64,000 nt of DNA from Clostridium sp. 27_14 (GCA_001916035.1 MNRQ01000022.1:1248-65247), one strand, 5' to 3'. Counted from the stretch's first letter, positions 26,502-35,928 are shown. Notes: generated by a model from the sequence alone, not told the origin. Made by a program: numbers and translations.

Positions 26502-26858
26502 ATGATTGGTTTTATAATTAATACTATATTTTGGACGTTTACACTTTATGGTATTTTTGAATTTATAAAAAATGTGATATATGTAACTACATATACTAAT
26601 ATGAAGGCTAATGGTACTTATGTAATAATAGCGGTGAAAAACCAAGAGGACAAAATAGAAGGTTTTTTGCGTTCTATTTTGTTTAAAATATTATATGGCA
26701 GAGAAGAATATTTGAAAAATATAATTGTTGCCGATTTGGAATCTTCTGATAATACTAAGGAAATAGCTAAAAAAATGTCAAAGGATTATGAGGCTTTAAA
26801 AGTAATAAGTTGGAAGGAATGTAAAGAGATAATGGATAGTATTGATGAACTAAAATAA
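26502..26858 (+). CDS. small membrane-anchored protein, glycosyltransferase-like fragment, function unknown
   Basis: 118 residues from ATG 26502 (AAAAAGGA upstream). One N-terminal membrane span (about 2-28) is followed by a soluble part. VIIAVKNQEDKIEGFLRSIL and IIVADLESSDNTKEIAKKMSKDY resemble the first half of a GT-A glycosyltransferase 2 nucleotide-binding fold (the DxxSSDxT pattern). It lacks the catalytic second half. I regard it as a conserved small protein of unknown role rather than an active transferase. It is not clearly linked to neighbours. Confidence 0.6.
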   Translation: MIGFIINTIFWTFTLYGIFEFIKNVIYVTTYTNMKANGTYVIIAVKNQEDKIEGFLRSILFKILYGREEYLKNIIVADLESSDNTKEIAKKMSKDYEALKVISWKECKEIMDSIDELK

Positions 26859-27036
26859 GGTTTATGTATGTGGTGTTATCTTATTTTTTAGTAACGAAGT
26901 ATTGTGTTTTATATAAAATGATGGTTTTGCAGTTAAGTGAAAAATGAATTTGATATAAAATATAAAAAAATGTTTAAAAAGATATATTGGTGTGATATAA
27001 TTAAAAAACAAAATTAATAGAGAAGGGGAAAGCATA

Positions 27037-29265
27037 TTGGAATTACAAGGACAAGTAGAAGGAATAATATATCAAAATGAAGCAAATAGTTATACTATAG
27101 CAAATCTGGATACAGATAATGAAGAAATTACAATAGTAGGGTATCTTCCTTTTATAAGAGAAGGTGATACGTTGAGAGTTATGGGAAATTATGTGGAACA
27201 TAAAGATTATGGTACACAATTTAAAGTTAGTACATTTGAAAAAATAATGCCAGAAAATCTTGAGGCTTTGGAAAAATATTTGGCAAGTGGGGCAATAAAA
27301 GGTGTTGGAGAAGCGACTGCTAAGAGAATAATTAAAACTTTTGGAAATGAAACAATTGATATAATTAAGAATCAACCTGAAAAGTTATCAAATGTTAAAG
27401 GAATTTCAGAAGAAAAAGCGCAAAAAATATCAGAGGATTTTTTGGAAAATCAAGAAATGTGGAAAATAGTAGGATTCTTGGAAAAATTCCATATTGGTGC
27501 TCAACATGCTAAAAAAGTTTATGAGAAATTTGGTGTTAGTAGTATAGAAAAAATAAAAGAAGATCCATATTTATTAATAGAGATAGCTAGAGGTGTGGAT
27601 TTTAGGCAAATAGATGAAATGGCTATTAGAATAGGTATAACTCCGGATAATGATAGAAGAGTACAGACTGGTATAAAATACGGACTTATTCGTAGTACTT
27701 ATAATGGTAATAGTTGTGTTTTAGAAATAAATTTAATAGAATATGTTCAATCATTACTAGATGTTAGTTCTGAAACTATAGAAGATAATTTAATAGCTTT
27801 AAAAATTAAAGGTGAAATTGTATATGATTTTAGAGAAAATGAACAATGGGTATATTTAGCAAGATTTTTTGATACTGAAAAGGAAATTGCATATAGATTA
27901 AGAAAATTAGAGCAAAGTAAGAATGTGAAAGAGATTAAAAATGTGGAATCAGCTCTTAAAAAAATTGAAAAGGAATCAGATATAGAATTGTCGGAAAAGC
28001 AAAAGGAAGCAATAGAAGAAATCAATAATAATAATGTTTTAATAATTACAGGAGGACCAGGAACAGGAAAAACAACAATAATTAAGACAATAATTGAATT
28101 ATATGAGAATAGAGGAAAGAAAGTTATATTAGCAGCACCAACTGGTAGAGCCGCAAAAAAAATGACTGAGGCAACAGGAAAAGAGGCTTCTACATTGCAT
28201 AGATTGTTATGTATTGGAAAATTAGATGATGAAGGTATATATCAAAGTCATGATGAGTTTCAGGGTGAACCAATTGATGCAGATGTTGTTGTTATTGATG
28301 AGTTGTCAATGGTGGATATGTTTGTTATGAATTATCTTTTAAAATGTGTATATCAAGGTACAAAACTTGTTTTAGTTGGGGATATAGATCAATTGCCATC
28401 AGTTGGTCCTGGAAGTGTTTTAAAAGATTTAATTGAGTCTGAAACTATAAAAACAGTTCATTTAGATAAAATTTTTAGACAGGCGGCTAAAAGTAAAATC
28501 ATTTTAAATGCACATAGGGTGAATAAAGGTGAAACTTTTTTAGGTAAGGAAGATATAGAAACAGAAACAAATCAAGATTTTTTCTATATAAAACATAATA
28601 CACAAGAAGAAATTTTAAAAGAAGTAATAAGTTTGTGTACAGGGAGATTAGAAAAGTTTGGAAATTATGATTTCTTTCAGAATATTCAGATTTTAACACC
28701 TACTAAAAAAGGATTATTAGGAACGAAAGAGTTAAACAAAGAGTTACAAATGTATTTGAATCCAAATTTAGATGGTAGACCGGAAAAATCAAATTCAGGG
28801 GCAATTTATAGAACAGGTGATAGAATAATGCAGATAAAAAATAATTATGATATGACTTGGGATAGGGAGAATGATGATGGAAAGATGGAATATGGTGAAG
28901 GTGTCTTTAATGGTGAGTTTGGAACTATAACAGGAATAAGTGAAAGAGATAAAGTTGTAGAAGTTAAGTTTGATGATAATAAGGTGGCATGGTATGAGTT
29001 TTCTGAGTTGGATCAAATAGAACATAGTTATGCGATTACAATACATAAATCTCAAGGAAGTGAATTTGATGTTGTAATAATGGTTGCACCTACAGCAGCA
29101 CCGATGTTGTTGACTAGAAATTTATTATATACTGGAATTACACGTGCAAAAAAATTATTAATAATAATAGGAATAGATAATGTGGTAGATTATATGATAC
29201 AAAATGTTGATAGTAAAAAGAGAAATACTGGTTTGAAACAAAAAATTATAGAAGAATTTGAGTAA
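27037..29265 (+). CDS. recD2: RecD2-type SF1B DNA helicase
   Basis: A 742-residue RecD2, the helicase found in bacteria without RecBC partners, moving 5' to 3' on DNA. An N-terminal OB-like and helix-hairpin-helix part (about 1-200, with SGAIKGVGEATAKRII and LSNVKGISEEKAQ) precedes the motor. The motor has Walker A ITGGPGTGKTT (about 338-348), DELSMVD (motif II), VGDIDQLPSVGPG (motif III) and AITIHKSQGSEFDVVI near the C-terminus. The start is TTG with GAAGGGGAAAG upstream. comFC follows 37 bases later. Confidence 0.95.
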   Translation: MELQGQVEGIIYQNEANSYTIANLDTDNEEITIVGYLPFIREGDTLRVMGNYVEHKDYGTQFKVSTFEKIMPENLEALEKYLASGAIKGVGEATAKRIIKTFGNETIDIIKNQPEKLSNVKGISEEKAQKISEDFLENQEMWKIVGFLEKFHIGAQHAKKVYEKFGVSSIEKIKEDPYLLIEIARGVDFRQIDEMAIRIGITPDNDRRVQTGIKYGLIRSTYNGNSCVLEINLIEYVQSLLDVSSETIEDNLIALKIKGEIVYDFRENEQWVYLARFFDTEKEIAYRLRKLEQSKNVKEIKNVESALKKIEKESDIELSEKQKEAIEEINNNNVLIITGGPGTGKTTIIKTIIELYENRGKKVILAAPTGRAAKKMTEATGKEASTLHRLLCIGKLDDEGIYQSHDEFQGEPIDADVVVIDELSMVDMFVMNYLLKCVYQGTKLVLVGDIDQLPSVGPGSVLKDLIESETIKTVHLDKIFRQAAKSKIILNAHRVNKGETFLGKEDIETETNQDFFYIKHNTQEEILKEVISLCTGRLEKFGNYDFFQNIQILTPTKKGLLGTKELNKELQMYLNPNLDGRPEKSNSGAIYRTGDRIMQIKNNYDMTWDRENDDGKMEYGEGVFNGEFGTITGISERDKVVEVKFDDNKVAWYEFSELDQIEHSYAITIHKSQGSEFDVVIMVAPTAAPMLLTRNLLYTGITRAKKLLIIIGIDNVVDYMIQNVDSKKRNTGLKQKIIEEFE

Positions 29266-29302
29266 GTAACAGGTTATGTAAAAGTTCATAGAAAGGAAAT
29301 GT

Positions 29303-29968
29303 ATGTTAGAAAAATTACAAAATTTAATATATCCACAAAAGTGTGGAATTTGTGGAAAGTTAGATGAGAATAGTCTTTGCAAAAAATGTCAAAAAATACT
29401 AGAAAATGAGGCTATTTGTGAGATAGAAGAAAATAAAAATCCATATATGGATTTTTGTGAGTTGATTTCTATTTTTCAATATGATGGAATTGTTAGAGAG
29501 AGGATATTAGATTATAAATTTAATGAAAAATCTTATTTGTATAAGACATTTGTAAATTTTTTGTTAAAACGACAAAAAGTATTTGAAAAAATAAAAGAGT
29601 ATGATATAATCGTTCCAGTACCAATAAGTAGAAAGAGAAAAAGAGAAAGAGGTTATAATCAGAGTTTATTAGTGGCTAGGGAAATAAGTAGACAGTTAAG
29701 AAAATATGCTAATAAAGATTTGCAATTAGTGACAACAAGTTTATATAAAATAAAAAATACGATTGAGCAAAGTAAGTTAAACAAAGAAGATAGAGAAAAA
29801 AATGCTCAAGGTGTATATGAATTAAAAAATAGACAAATACTAAAAAATAAAAATGTATTATTATTTGATGATATTTATACTACAGGAAATACGGCAAATT
29901 CTTGTTGTGGAGAAATAAAAAAGGCAGAGCCTAATAATATAGGAGTATTAGTTTTAGCTAAAGATTAA
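29303..29968 (+). CDS. comFC: ComF family phosphoribosyltransferase-like protein
   Basis: 221 residues. The N-terminal zinc ribbon has CGICGKLDENSLCKKC (about 14-29). The central region with PVPISRKRKRERGYNQS is conserved in ComFC/GntX. A C-terminal PRPP-binding loop, LLFDDIYTTGNTANS (about 191-205), has the paired Asp. ComFC takes part in DNA uptake and recombination in competent bacteria; the exact reaction is not settled. It sits behind recD2, a common clostridial arrangement and probably one transcript. Confidence 0.93.
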   Translation: MLEKLQNLIYPQKCGICGKLDENSLCKKCQKILENEAICEIEENKNPYMDFCELISIFQYDGIVRERILDYKFNEKSYLYKTFVNFLLKRQKVFEKIKEYDIIVPVPISRKRKRERGYNQSLLVAREISRQLRKYANKDLQLVTTSLYKIKNTIEQSKLNKEDREKNAQGVYELKNRQILKNKNVLLFDDIYTTGNTANSCCGEIKKAEPNNIGVLVLAKD

Positions 29969-29978
29969 ATGGCTTATA

Positions 29979-30047
29979 TGAACAAAGACGTGGACTTAAT
30001 AAAAATGTTTTGATTAGTGCAAATGTTATTTATGTCCGCTTTTGCTC
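29979..30047 (+). repeat. R1 module c, tandem left copy
   Basis: GAACAAAGACGTGGACTTAA to TTTTGCTC matches module c of the R1 family with a few substitutions. It is joined directly to a full copy at 30048. Confidence 0.8.
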
Positions 30048-30192
30048 TATTATAGGAAAGTTCTTCGAATTTCCTATAATAGAAAATATAACAATGCACA
30101 GAAATTTGCAAAGCAAATTTCGCGCACGAACAAAGACGCGGACCTTAAAATGTTCTGATTAGTGCAAATGTTATTTATGTCCGCTTTTGTTC
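30048..30192 (+). repeat. R1 dispersed palindromic element, tandem right copy
   Basis: A complete a-b-c copy starting with TATTATAGGAAAGTTC. It is the copy closest to copy 1 (same module a). It ends 37 bases before the KAP NTPase start. Confidence 0.87.
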
Positions 30193-30228
30193 TTATAAAT
30201 ATAAAGCCTTGGAAAGGAAAGTGTTAAA

Positions 30229-32184
30229 ATGGAAGATTTAGTTGAGAGTATTTTAGATTATGTGCGTTCAGATTATACGGATTATGCTATAATGATAAAT
30301 GGAGAATGGGGTTCAGGAAAGACGTATTTTTGGAATAATAAAATACGTAAAAAAATTGAAACAATGCAACTTAATGGAAAAAGATATACAACTATATATA
30401 TGTCATTATATGGAATATCAAATTTGGAAGAAATAAGTAAAAAAATATTTATAGAGACAACACAGTTGATGGATAAAAATTTAAGGAAATTTATGGATGC
30501 AAATGGACAAACTAATATTCCTGAATATGCTAAAACTGGTTTAGATATGGCAAACTTTTTTGGGGTAACTCAAAATGGAGATAAAATAGATTATGCTGAC
30601 TTTTTTTCAACAGATGATAAAGTTTTATGTTTTGATGATTTGGAAAGAGCAAATGTTGATGTAATAGATATTTTAGGTTATATTAATAATTTTGTTGAGC
30701 ATGATCATATAAAAACGATAATAATATGTAATGAAAAAGAATTATCAACAAAGCTGAAAAGTTCAAATCTTGAGATGAAAACTTTTATAGCAACATATTT
30801 GTTGGACAAGCAAAATGAATTGAATAAAACAGATAAACCAATGGTGGAAAAAATACAAGATAAAATTGAACATGTATTTGATAAGGCTAATGATTATGAA
30901 AGAATAAAGGAAAAATTAATAGGTGAGACTTTTGAATATGCACCAAAATTTGATTATATAATAAATGGAATTTTGATGAGATATGAAAATGAACCAGATT
31001 TAATAAGATTTTTAAGAGAAAATACAAGAATAATAATAAATACATTTGAGAGAAGCGGTACAAGAAACTTAAGAATTTTAAAACATGCTTTAAATGATTT
31101 TAAAAAAGTGTTTGATATGGTTAATAAAAGTTATCCAAATACAAGTCATAGAGTAATGCAAACTATGTTGATTTTTACAATAGCAATATCTTTTGAAATT
31201 AAAGCTGGAAAAGTAACAAAAAATAAATTTATGAATATTAAAGATAATGAAGAATATAAGGCAATATTAGTATCATCAAGAGTTTTAATGGATAATAGGC
31301 AGTTTTATATAAAAGAATTTGATAATAATTATTACTATAATTTTAAAGCGGAATATAGATTTTTCAAATTTATTGAATATTATGTAAGAACTAGAATATT
31401 TGATATGAAAATTTTTAAAGATGATATGGAAACAATAAGAAATACTGTAGATACTGAAAACTTGCCAGGATATAAAAGATTACTTACAGAAGAATATTGG
31501 AAAATTTCAGATGATGAATTTGGTAATGTTATAGAAGATATAATGAAAGATATAAAAGAAGGCAATTTGGAATTAATTGATATAGTAAAAATATATGCTT
31601 ATTTTAGTTATTTTTCAAGAAAAGGTTTAATTGATTATGATATTAAGACTTTAAAAAATGTATTTTTTGATGGAATGAATAAAGCATCATTAAAATCAGA
31701 GTATTGTGAAAATGTTAATGAAGAATTGGCTAAAATAGCAATAGAAGAATTTGCTGAAGATATGGAAGAAATATTAAAACATTTTGATAATTTGAATCAT
31801 CAGTTATTGGACAAAAAGTATAGAGAAATTGCAGAAGATGTTTTTAAGTGTATACCTATGAAAATGGAACAATTTTATGAGAAATTTGATAAACAATGTA
31901 TGCAAATGCCTATATTTAAGTATTATGATTCATACCAATTATTCCAAAGAATTTCTTGTGCTAGCAATGAAGATATAGTTTTGATAAAAGAAAAATTGAT
32001 TGATCGTGTGGAGAGATATCAAGAAAAAATTGAACCTGAAATGAGAAATATTAAATTACTAAAACAAATTATGGATGATTACTTGAAAGATAAGGGTACA
32101 ACTATTAAAATAGTTATGCTTAGAGAATTTTCAAAGGATTTAGGATATATTTTGGGAAAATATAAAACGTCATTTTTAGGATAG
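30229..32184 (+). CDS. KAP-type P-loop NTPase, role unknown
   Basis: A 651-residue protein. Walker A is NGEWGSGKTYF (about 24-34) and Walker B is KVLCFDDLERANVDV (about 131-145), with a following IIICNEKEL, the arrangement of KAP-family NTPases. The long C-terminal region (about 220-651) is helical, charged and not recognised. No clear membrane spans are seen, unlike many KAP proteins. KAP proteins include F-plasmid PifA, which excludes phage T7, so an antiviral role is possible but is inference. It is a single gene behind tandem R1 elements and convergent with spoVT. Base composition matches the surroundings. Confidence 0.75.
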   Translation: MEDLVESILDYVRSDYTDYAIMINGEWGSGKTYFWNNKIRKKIETMQLNGKRYTTIYMSLYGISNLEEISKKIFIETTQLMDKNLRKFMDANGQTNIPEYAKTGLDMANFFGVTQNGDKIDYADFFSTDDKVLCFDDLERANVDVIDILGYINNFVEHDHIKTIIICNEKELSTKLKSSNLEMKTFIATYLLDKQNELNKTDKPMVEKIQDKIEHVFDKANDYERIKEKLIGETFEYAPKFDYIINGILMRYENEPDLIRFLRENTRIIINTFERSGTRNLRILKHALNDFKKVFDMVNKSYPNTSHRVMQTMLIFTIAISFEIKAGKVTKNKFMNIKDNEEYKAILVSSRVLMDNRQFYIKEFDNNYYYNFKAEYRFFKFIEYYVRTRIFDMKIFKDDMETIRNTVDTENLPGYKRLLTEEYWKISDDEFGNVIEDIMKDIKEGNLELIDIVKIYAYFSYFSRKGLIDYDIKTLKNVFFDGMNKASLKSEYCENVNEELAKIAIEEFAEDMEEILKHFDNLNHQLLDKKYREIAEDVFKCIPMKMEQFYEKFDKQCMQMPIFKYYDSYQLFQRISCASNEDIVLIKEKLIDRVERYQEKIEPEMRNIKLLKQIMDDYLKDKGTTIKIVMLREFSKDLGYILGKYKTSFLG

Positions 32185-32208
32185 TTTTTTAGAAATATAA
32201 ACAATTTT

Positions 32209-32260
32209 AAAGGACAAAGGAAAAAAATTAGATATTGTTAATGTTTTTTCTTTGTCCTTA
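32209..32260. terminator. bidirectional terminator between the KAP NTPase and spoVT
   Basis: AAGGACAAAGGAAAAAA and TTTTTTCTTTGTCCTT form a 16-base-pair stem rich enough in A and T at its ends to act on both convergent transcripts. Confidence 0.8.
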
Positions 32261-32323
32261 TATATATTATTTTGATTTTGAGATACTATTGGTGTTAAAA
32301 AAATATATTGTTTTAAATTATTT

Positions 32324-32878
32324 CTAGATTTCCATTTGACTTCCAAGAAATGTAGCTGCGGATTGGGCAACTTTTTTTTCAACTTCATTCATTTTAGAAG
32401 AAGAGTCTTTTGACATCAAAATAACTGTACCTATTGTATCACCATTTGAAATAATAGGATAAACTACTTGTGCATTATATTTTCTTTCTTTGTTATCATT
32501 TTTTGTAATTGGCATTGAAACATCACTATTATCTTTACTTGTGTATATTTCTTTATCTTCCATAAGTCGTTCTAATTCAGTACTAATATCTTGTTCTAAA
32601 AATTCTTTTTTAGATCCTCCAGATACTGCAATTATAGTGTCTTTATCAGTAATACAGGCAATATGACCTGTAGTTTTTGATAGAGTTTCTGCATATCCAG
32701 CAGCGAATTCTGAGAGTTCTCCTATGGGAGAGTATTTTTTTAAAATTACTTGTCCTTCTCTATCTGTAAAAATTTCTAAAGGGTCACCTTCTTTGATTCG
32801 TAACGTTTTACGTATTTCTTTAGGGATTACAACTCTTCCTAAATCATCTATTCTTCGTACAACACCAGTTGCTTTCAT
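32324..32878 (-). CDS. spoVT: stage V sporulation protein T (AbrB-type transition regulator)
   Basis: 184 residues. An AbrB/SpoVT swapped-hairpin DNA-binding domain (MKATGVVRRIDDLGRVVIPK and EGDPLEIF, about 1-45) is followed by a GAF-like domain (about 55-184). SpoVT tunes sigma-G genes in the forespore. The ATG at 32878 is preferred over an in-frame GTG at 32887 because AAAGGAATGTG precedes it suitably. It supports a spore-forming host. Confidence 0.95.
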   Translation of the reverse strand: MKATGVVRRIDDLGRVVIPKEIRKTLRIKEGDPLEIFTDREGQVILKKYSPIGELSEFAAGYAETLSKTTGHIACITDKDTIIAVSGGSKKEFLEQDISTELERLMEDKEIYTSKDNSDVSMPITKNDNKERKYNAQVVYPIISNGDTIGTVILMSKDSSSKMNEVEKKVAQSAATFLGSQMEI

Positions 32879-32984
32879 ATATATCACATTCCTTTCATAT
32901 TTATTTAAATTTCTCTTTTAAAATTTATGTTTACTGTTATTATTCCAATAGTGGAAAAAAATATACATTTTTTTAAAAATATCA

Positions 32985-33046
32985 AATTTTCGCGCATGAA
33001 CAAAGACGCAGACTTAAAAATGTTATAAATGTCCGCTTTTGTTTTT
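32985..33046 (+). repeat. short R1 element (module c with an internal deletion)
   Basis: CGCGCATGAACAAAGACGCA and GTCCGCTTTTGTTTTTG are the two ends of module c, but the ~20-base middle found in other copies is missing. The inverted ends are preserved. Confidence 0.7.
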
Positions 33047-33117
33047 GTTGAAATAAATGTTTGGTTATAAATGTAGTAATAAATCAAATTATAAGTAAAC
33101 ATAAACAAAAAATGAAC

Positions 33118-33146
33118 TTGACATTAATGGTTAAATGTAGTATAAT
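33118..33146 (+). promoter_or_regulatory. consensus promoter ~385 bases before RNase J
   Basis: TTGACA (33118-33123), 17 bases, TATAAT (33141-33146). It would make either a long RNase J leader or a separate small RNA; no terminator is seen downstream. Confidence 0.8.
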
Positions 33147-33529
33147 TTTAACAATGTTTGCCATTGGGCAAAAGATGAGATTTTATTTAAACCTAAAATT
33201 GTTAGGCAAGATGTTTGTAAAAGAAGCGGAAATGATAATAGAGAGAATATTATCAAAAATAATTTATTGTATATATTTATAATGTAAAAAAAATGTTAAA
33301 ATATTAAAAATTAGTTAATAATAAAATATAAGTTATAGTTTTTAATTTATGAGGATTTAAGAGATGAATTTTGGATAAATAGAATTTATGTTATGCTATA
33401 TCATTTTGATTGATAAAGTTATTTTTTGTGTTCAAATTTTAGGTTAATGAAATTGAAAAATAAAAAGAGATAAAAGTTGAAATATGAGGATTTAAACTTA
33501 AAAATCTTAGGAAAGGAATGTGATAAAAT

Positions 33530-35500
33530 ATGACAAGAGAAAATGAAAACGGACAAGAAAAAAATGAAAGTGTAAAAAGAAATACAAGAAAAAATGCTAC
33601 AGAAGGGAGAGGACGTGCAACAAGAAAAAAAGAACAAAAAATGGTTGAAGGTAAAGGAAATACTGCAAGAACTAGAAGAACTAGGACAACAAGAACAACT
33701 GAAAAAACTACTAAATTGCCAATAAAAAGAGAAGAAAAGTCAATGATTAGACATAATAAAAAAACAACAAGTTTGGTTAATATACAAAGTGAAGAAAATT
33801 TACCAATTACATCAAATAAAAAGCATACAGAGATATTTAAAAAATCAAAGTTGAAAATAATTCCATTAGGAGGTTTACATGAAGTAGGTAAAAATATAAC
33901 TGTATTTGAATATGAAGATGAGATAGTAATAGTTGATTGTGGTTTATCTTTCCCAGAAGATGATATGTTAGGGATAGATTTAGTAATACCAGATATTACT
34001 TATTTAGAGAGAAATAAGGAAAAAATAAAAGGAATGGTAATAACACATGGGCATGAAGATCATATAGGAAGTATACCTTATTTTCTAAGACAGATTAATG
34101 TACCAATTTATGCTACAAAATTGACAATTGGTTTAATAAAAAATAAATTGGAAGAACATAAATTATTAAGAAGTACAAAATTAGTAGAAGTAACTCCTGG
34201 TCAAACAATATTATTAGGAGAGAAATTTAAAGTTGAGTTTATAAGAAGTACACATAGTATTCCAGATTCAGTTATGCTAGCTATAACTACACCAGTTGGA
34301 ACAGTTTTGCATACAGGTGACTTTAAAGTAGATTATACTCCAATTGATGGAAAAATGATGGATTTTGGTAGAATTGCAGAATTAGGGAATAAAGGTATAT
34401 TGGCTTTGATGGCTGATAGTACAAATGCTGAAAGAAAAGGCTTTACAATGTCTGAGAGTTCTGTAGGAGAAGTTTTTGATAAATTATTTATACATTGTAC
34501 AAAAAGAATCGTTGTAGCTACATTTGCTTCAAATGTACACAGAGTTCAACAAATTGTTAACAGTGCTGTAAAATATGGAAGAAAAATTGCTGTATGTGGT
34601 AGAAGCATGATAAATATGATAACTACAGCAAGAGCTTTGGGATATATAGATTGTCCAGAAGATTTGTTTATAGATATTGATCAAATAAACACATATAATG
34701 ATGAACAATTAGTTATAATTACTACAGGAAGCCAGGGAGAACCAATGTCTGCTTTAACAAGAATGGCGGCAGGTGATCATAGAAAAGTAAAAATAACACC
34801 AAATGATTTGGTAATAATATCTGCAAATCCAATTCCAGGAAATGAAAAGTTTGTATCTAAAGTTATTGATGATTTGATGCAGATAGGTGCAGAGGTTGTT
34901 TATAGTGCTTTGGCAGATGTTCATGTATCTGGACATGCTTGCCAAGAAGAGCAAAAATTAATTTTAGCTTTAGCTAAACCTAAATATTTTATACCAGTGC
35001 ATGGTGAGTATAGACAATTAATAGCTCATGGTGAAACTGCAGCTGATATGGGAATAGAAGCAAAAAATATTTTTTATATGTCAAATGGTAGGACATTAGA
35101 ACTTGATGAAGATGATGCTAAATTTACTGGTAGTGTACCAAGTGGCAGAGTATTAGTTGATGGTTTAGGTGTTGGAGATGTTGGTAATATAGTTTTAAGA
35201 GATAGACAACATTTGTCACAAGATGGTTTGATAGTTATTGTTTTAACTATGGATTCTAATTCTGGTGAGGTTGTTGCTGGTCCAGATGTTATTTCTAGAG
35301 GTTTTGTTTATGTTAGAGAGTCTGAAAATTTGATGGATGACGTTAAGTCAGTTGTTAGACATGAGATTAGTAAATGTGAACAAAGGGGTATTCGTGATTG
35401 GTCAACTATAAAGTCAACTGTTAGAGAAAATTTAAGAGATTATATATTTATGAAAACTAAGAGAAATCCAATGATTATTCCTATTATTATGGAAGTGTAG
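33530..35500 (+). CDS. rnj: ribonuclease J
   Basis: 656 residues, with the RNase J metallo-beta-lactamase/beta-CASP core from about residue 105 (LKIIPLGGLHEVGKNITVFEY). The metal motif HGHEDH is at about 173-178, with later THSIPDSV, HTGDFK and PVHGEYRQL. RNase J has 5'-3' exonuclease and endonuclease activity in mRNA decay and rRNA maturation. The first ~100 residues are an extra basic, Arg/Lys/Thr-rich, likely disordered extension absent from Bacillus RNase J1 (555 residues). AGGAAAGGAATGTG supports this start. Confidence 0.95.
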   Translation: MTRENENGQEKNESVKRNTRKNATEGRGRATRKKEQKMVEGKGNTARTRRTRTTRTTEKTTKLPIKREEKSMIRHNKKTTSLVNIQSEENLPITSNKKHTEIFKKSKLKIIPLGGLHEVGKNITVFEYEDEIVIVDCGLSFPEDDMLGIDLVIPDITYLERNKEKIKGMVITHGHEDHIGSIPYFLRQINVPIYATKLTIGLIKNKLEEHKLLRSTKLVEVTPGQTILLGEKFKVEFIRSTHSIPDSVMLAITTPVGTVLHTGDFKVDYTPIDGKMMDFGRIAELGNKGILALMADSTNAERKGFTMSESSVGEVFDKLFIHCTKRIVVATFASNVHRVQQIVNSAVKYGRKIAVCGRSMINMITTARALGYIDCPEDLFIDIDQINTYNDEQLVIITTGSQGEPMSALTRMAAGDHRKVKITPNDLVIISANPIPGNEKFVSKVIDDLMQIGAEVVYSALADVHVSGHACQEEQKLILALAKPKYFIPVHGEYRQLIAHGETAADMGIEAKNIFYMSNGRTLELDEDDAKFTGSVPSGRVLVDGLGVGDVGNIVLRDRQHLSQDGLIVIVLTMDSNSGEVVAGPDVISRGFVYVRESENLMDDVKSVVRHEISKCEQRGIRDWSTIKSTVRENLRDYIFMKTKRNPMIIPIIMEV

Positions 35501-35574
35501 AAAAATAAAGAAAGGAATAAATAGGAAAATAGTTGAGCTTTTTTGATGATAGTATAAAAAATTATATAAAAGTG

Positions 35575-35603
35575 TTTACAAATAGTAAAAATTCTAGTAT
35601 AAT
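35575..35603 (+). promoter_or_regulatory. promoter of the gltX leader
   Basis: TTTACA (35575-35580), 17 bases, TATAAT (35598-35603). gltX begins about 400 bases downstream, giving a long leader. Confidence 0.75.
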
Positions 35604-35611
35604 ATACGAGA

Positions 35612-35868
35612 AGAAATGAGATATACAAATTTAAAATAATTTAAATGAATATCATTTCTAACGAGAAGTTTAAATAATTTTTTCATTAATGTGAAAATGA
35701 TAAAAAATACTAGAGTCTGCAAACTCTAGTATTTTTTACTTTATGTGTTATTCAAACATATTTAAGATATCTTTAATAGTTTTTAAAACATAAAGTTTAA
35801 CGAAAAGTTTAATTATTTTTTTCATTAGTGTTTGTTACCTCCTTTCTATAAGGATTGGAGGAATTGAA
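35612..35868 (+). promoter_or_regulatory. gltX leader with a duplicated motif around a terminator
   Basis: Order of parts: hairpin AGAAATGA/TCATTTCT (35612-35659); a 34-nt motif beginning TAACGAGAAGTTTAAAT (35659-35693); a strong hairpin AATACTAGAGT/ACTCTAGTATT with T-run (35702-35737); hairpin ACTTTATGT/ACATAAAGT (about 35738-35795); a second copy of the 34-nt motif beginning TAACGAAAAGTTTAATT (35798-35831); then CCTCC able to pair with GGAGG (35839-35861). There is no T-box consensus. It looks like an attenuator with repeated parts. Confidence 0.6.
35702..35737 (+). terminator. terminator/attenuator in the gltX leader
   Basis: Perfect stem AAAAAATACTAGAGT with ACTCTAGTATTTTTT, loop CTGCAA. 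It lies ~100 bases after the promoter and 265 bases before gltX. Confidence 0.85.
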
Positions 35869-35928
35869 ATGACAAAAACATTATACTATGGGTTAGAAAA
35901 ACAATCAATAGAAAAAATGTATTATTAG
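35869..35928 (+). CDS. possible 19-residue leader peptide before gltX
   Basis: ATG at 35869 follows TTGGAGGAATTGAA, a good ribosome site, and reads MTKTLYYGLEKQSIEKMYY to TAG. The ribosome site can pair with CCTCC upstream. It is 73 bases before gltX. It may be a regulatory leader peptide or a chance frame. It contains two Glu codons and four Tyr codons. Confidence 0.4.
   Translation: MTKTLYYGLEKQSIEKMYY

Larger units (their letters stand above)
32879..33529. other. 650-base intergenic region before RNase J
   Basis: Holds a shortened R1 element (32985-33046) and a consensus promoter (33118-33146). Between them and the RNase J start lies a further ~380 bases with no convincing gene. A 73-codon frame (33061-33282) spans the promoter itself and has no ribosome site, so I do not call it. 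TTGCC/GGCAA (about 33160-33172) is the only small stem seen near the inferred 5' end. Confidence 0.6.

Noticed and set aside
33061..33282. 73-codon plus-strand frame upstream of RNase J
   Set aside because: It spans a consensus promoter, has no ribosome site at its start and reads as a translated A+T-rich spacer.
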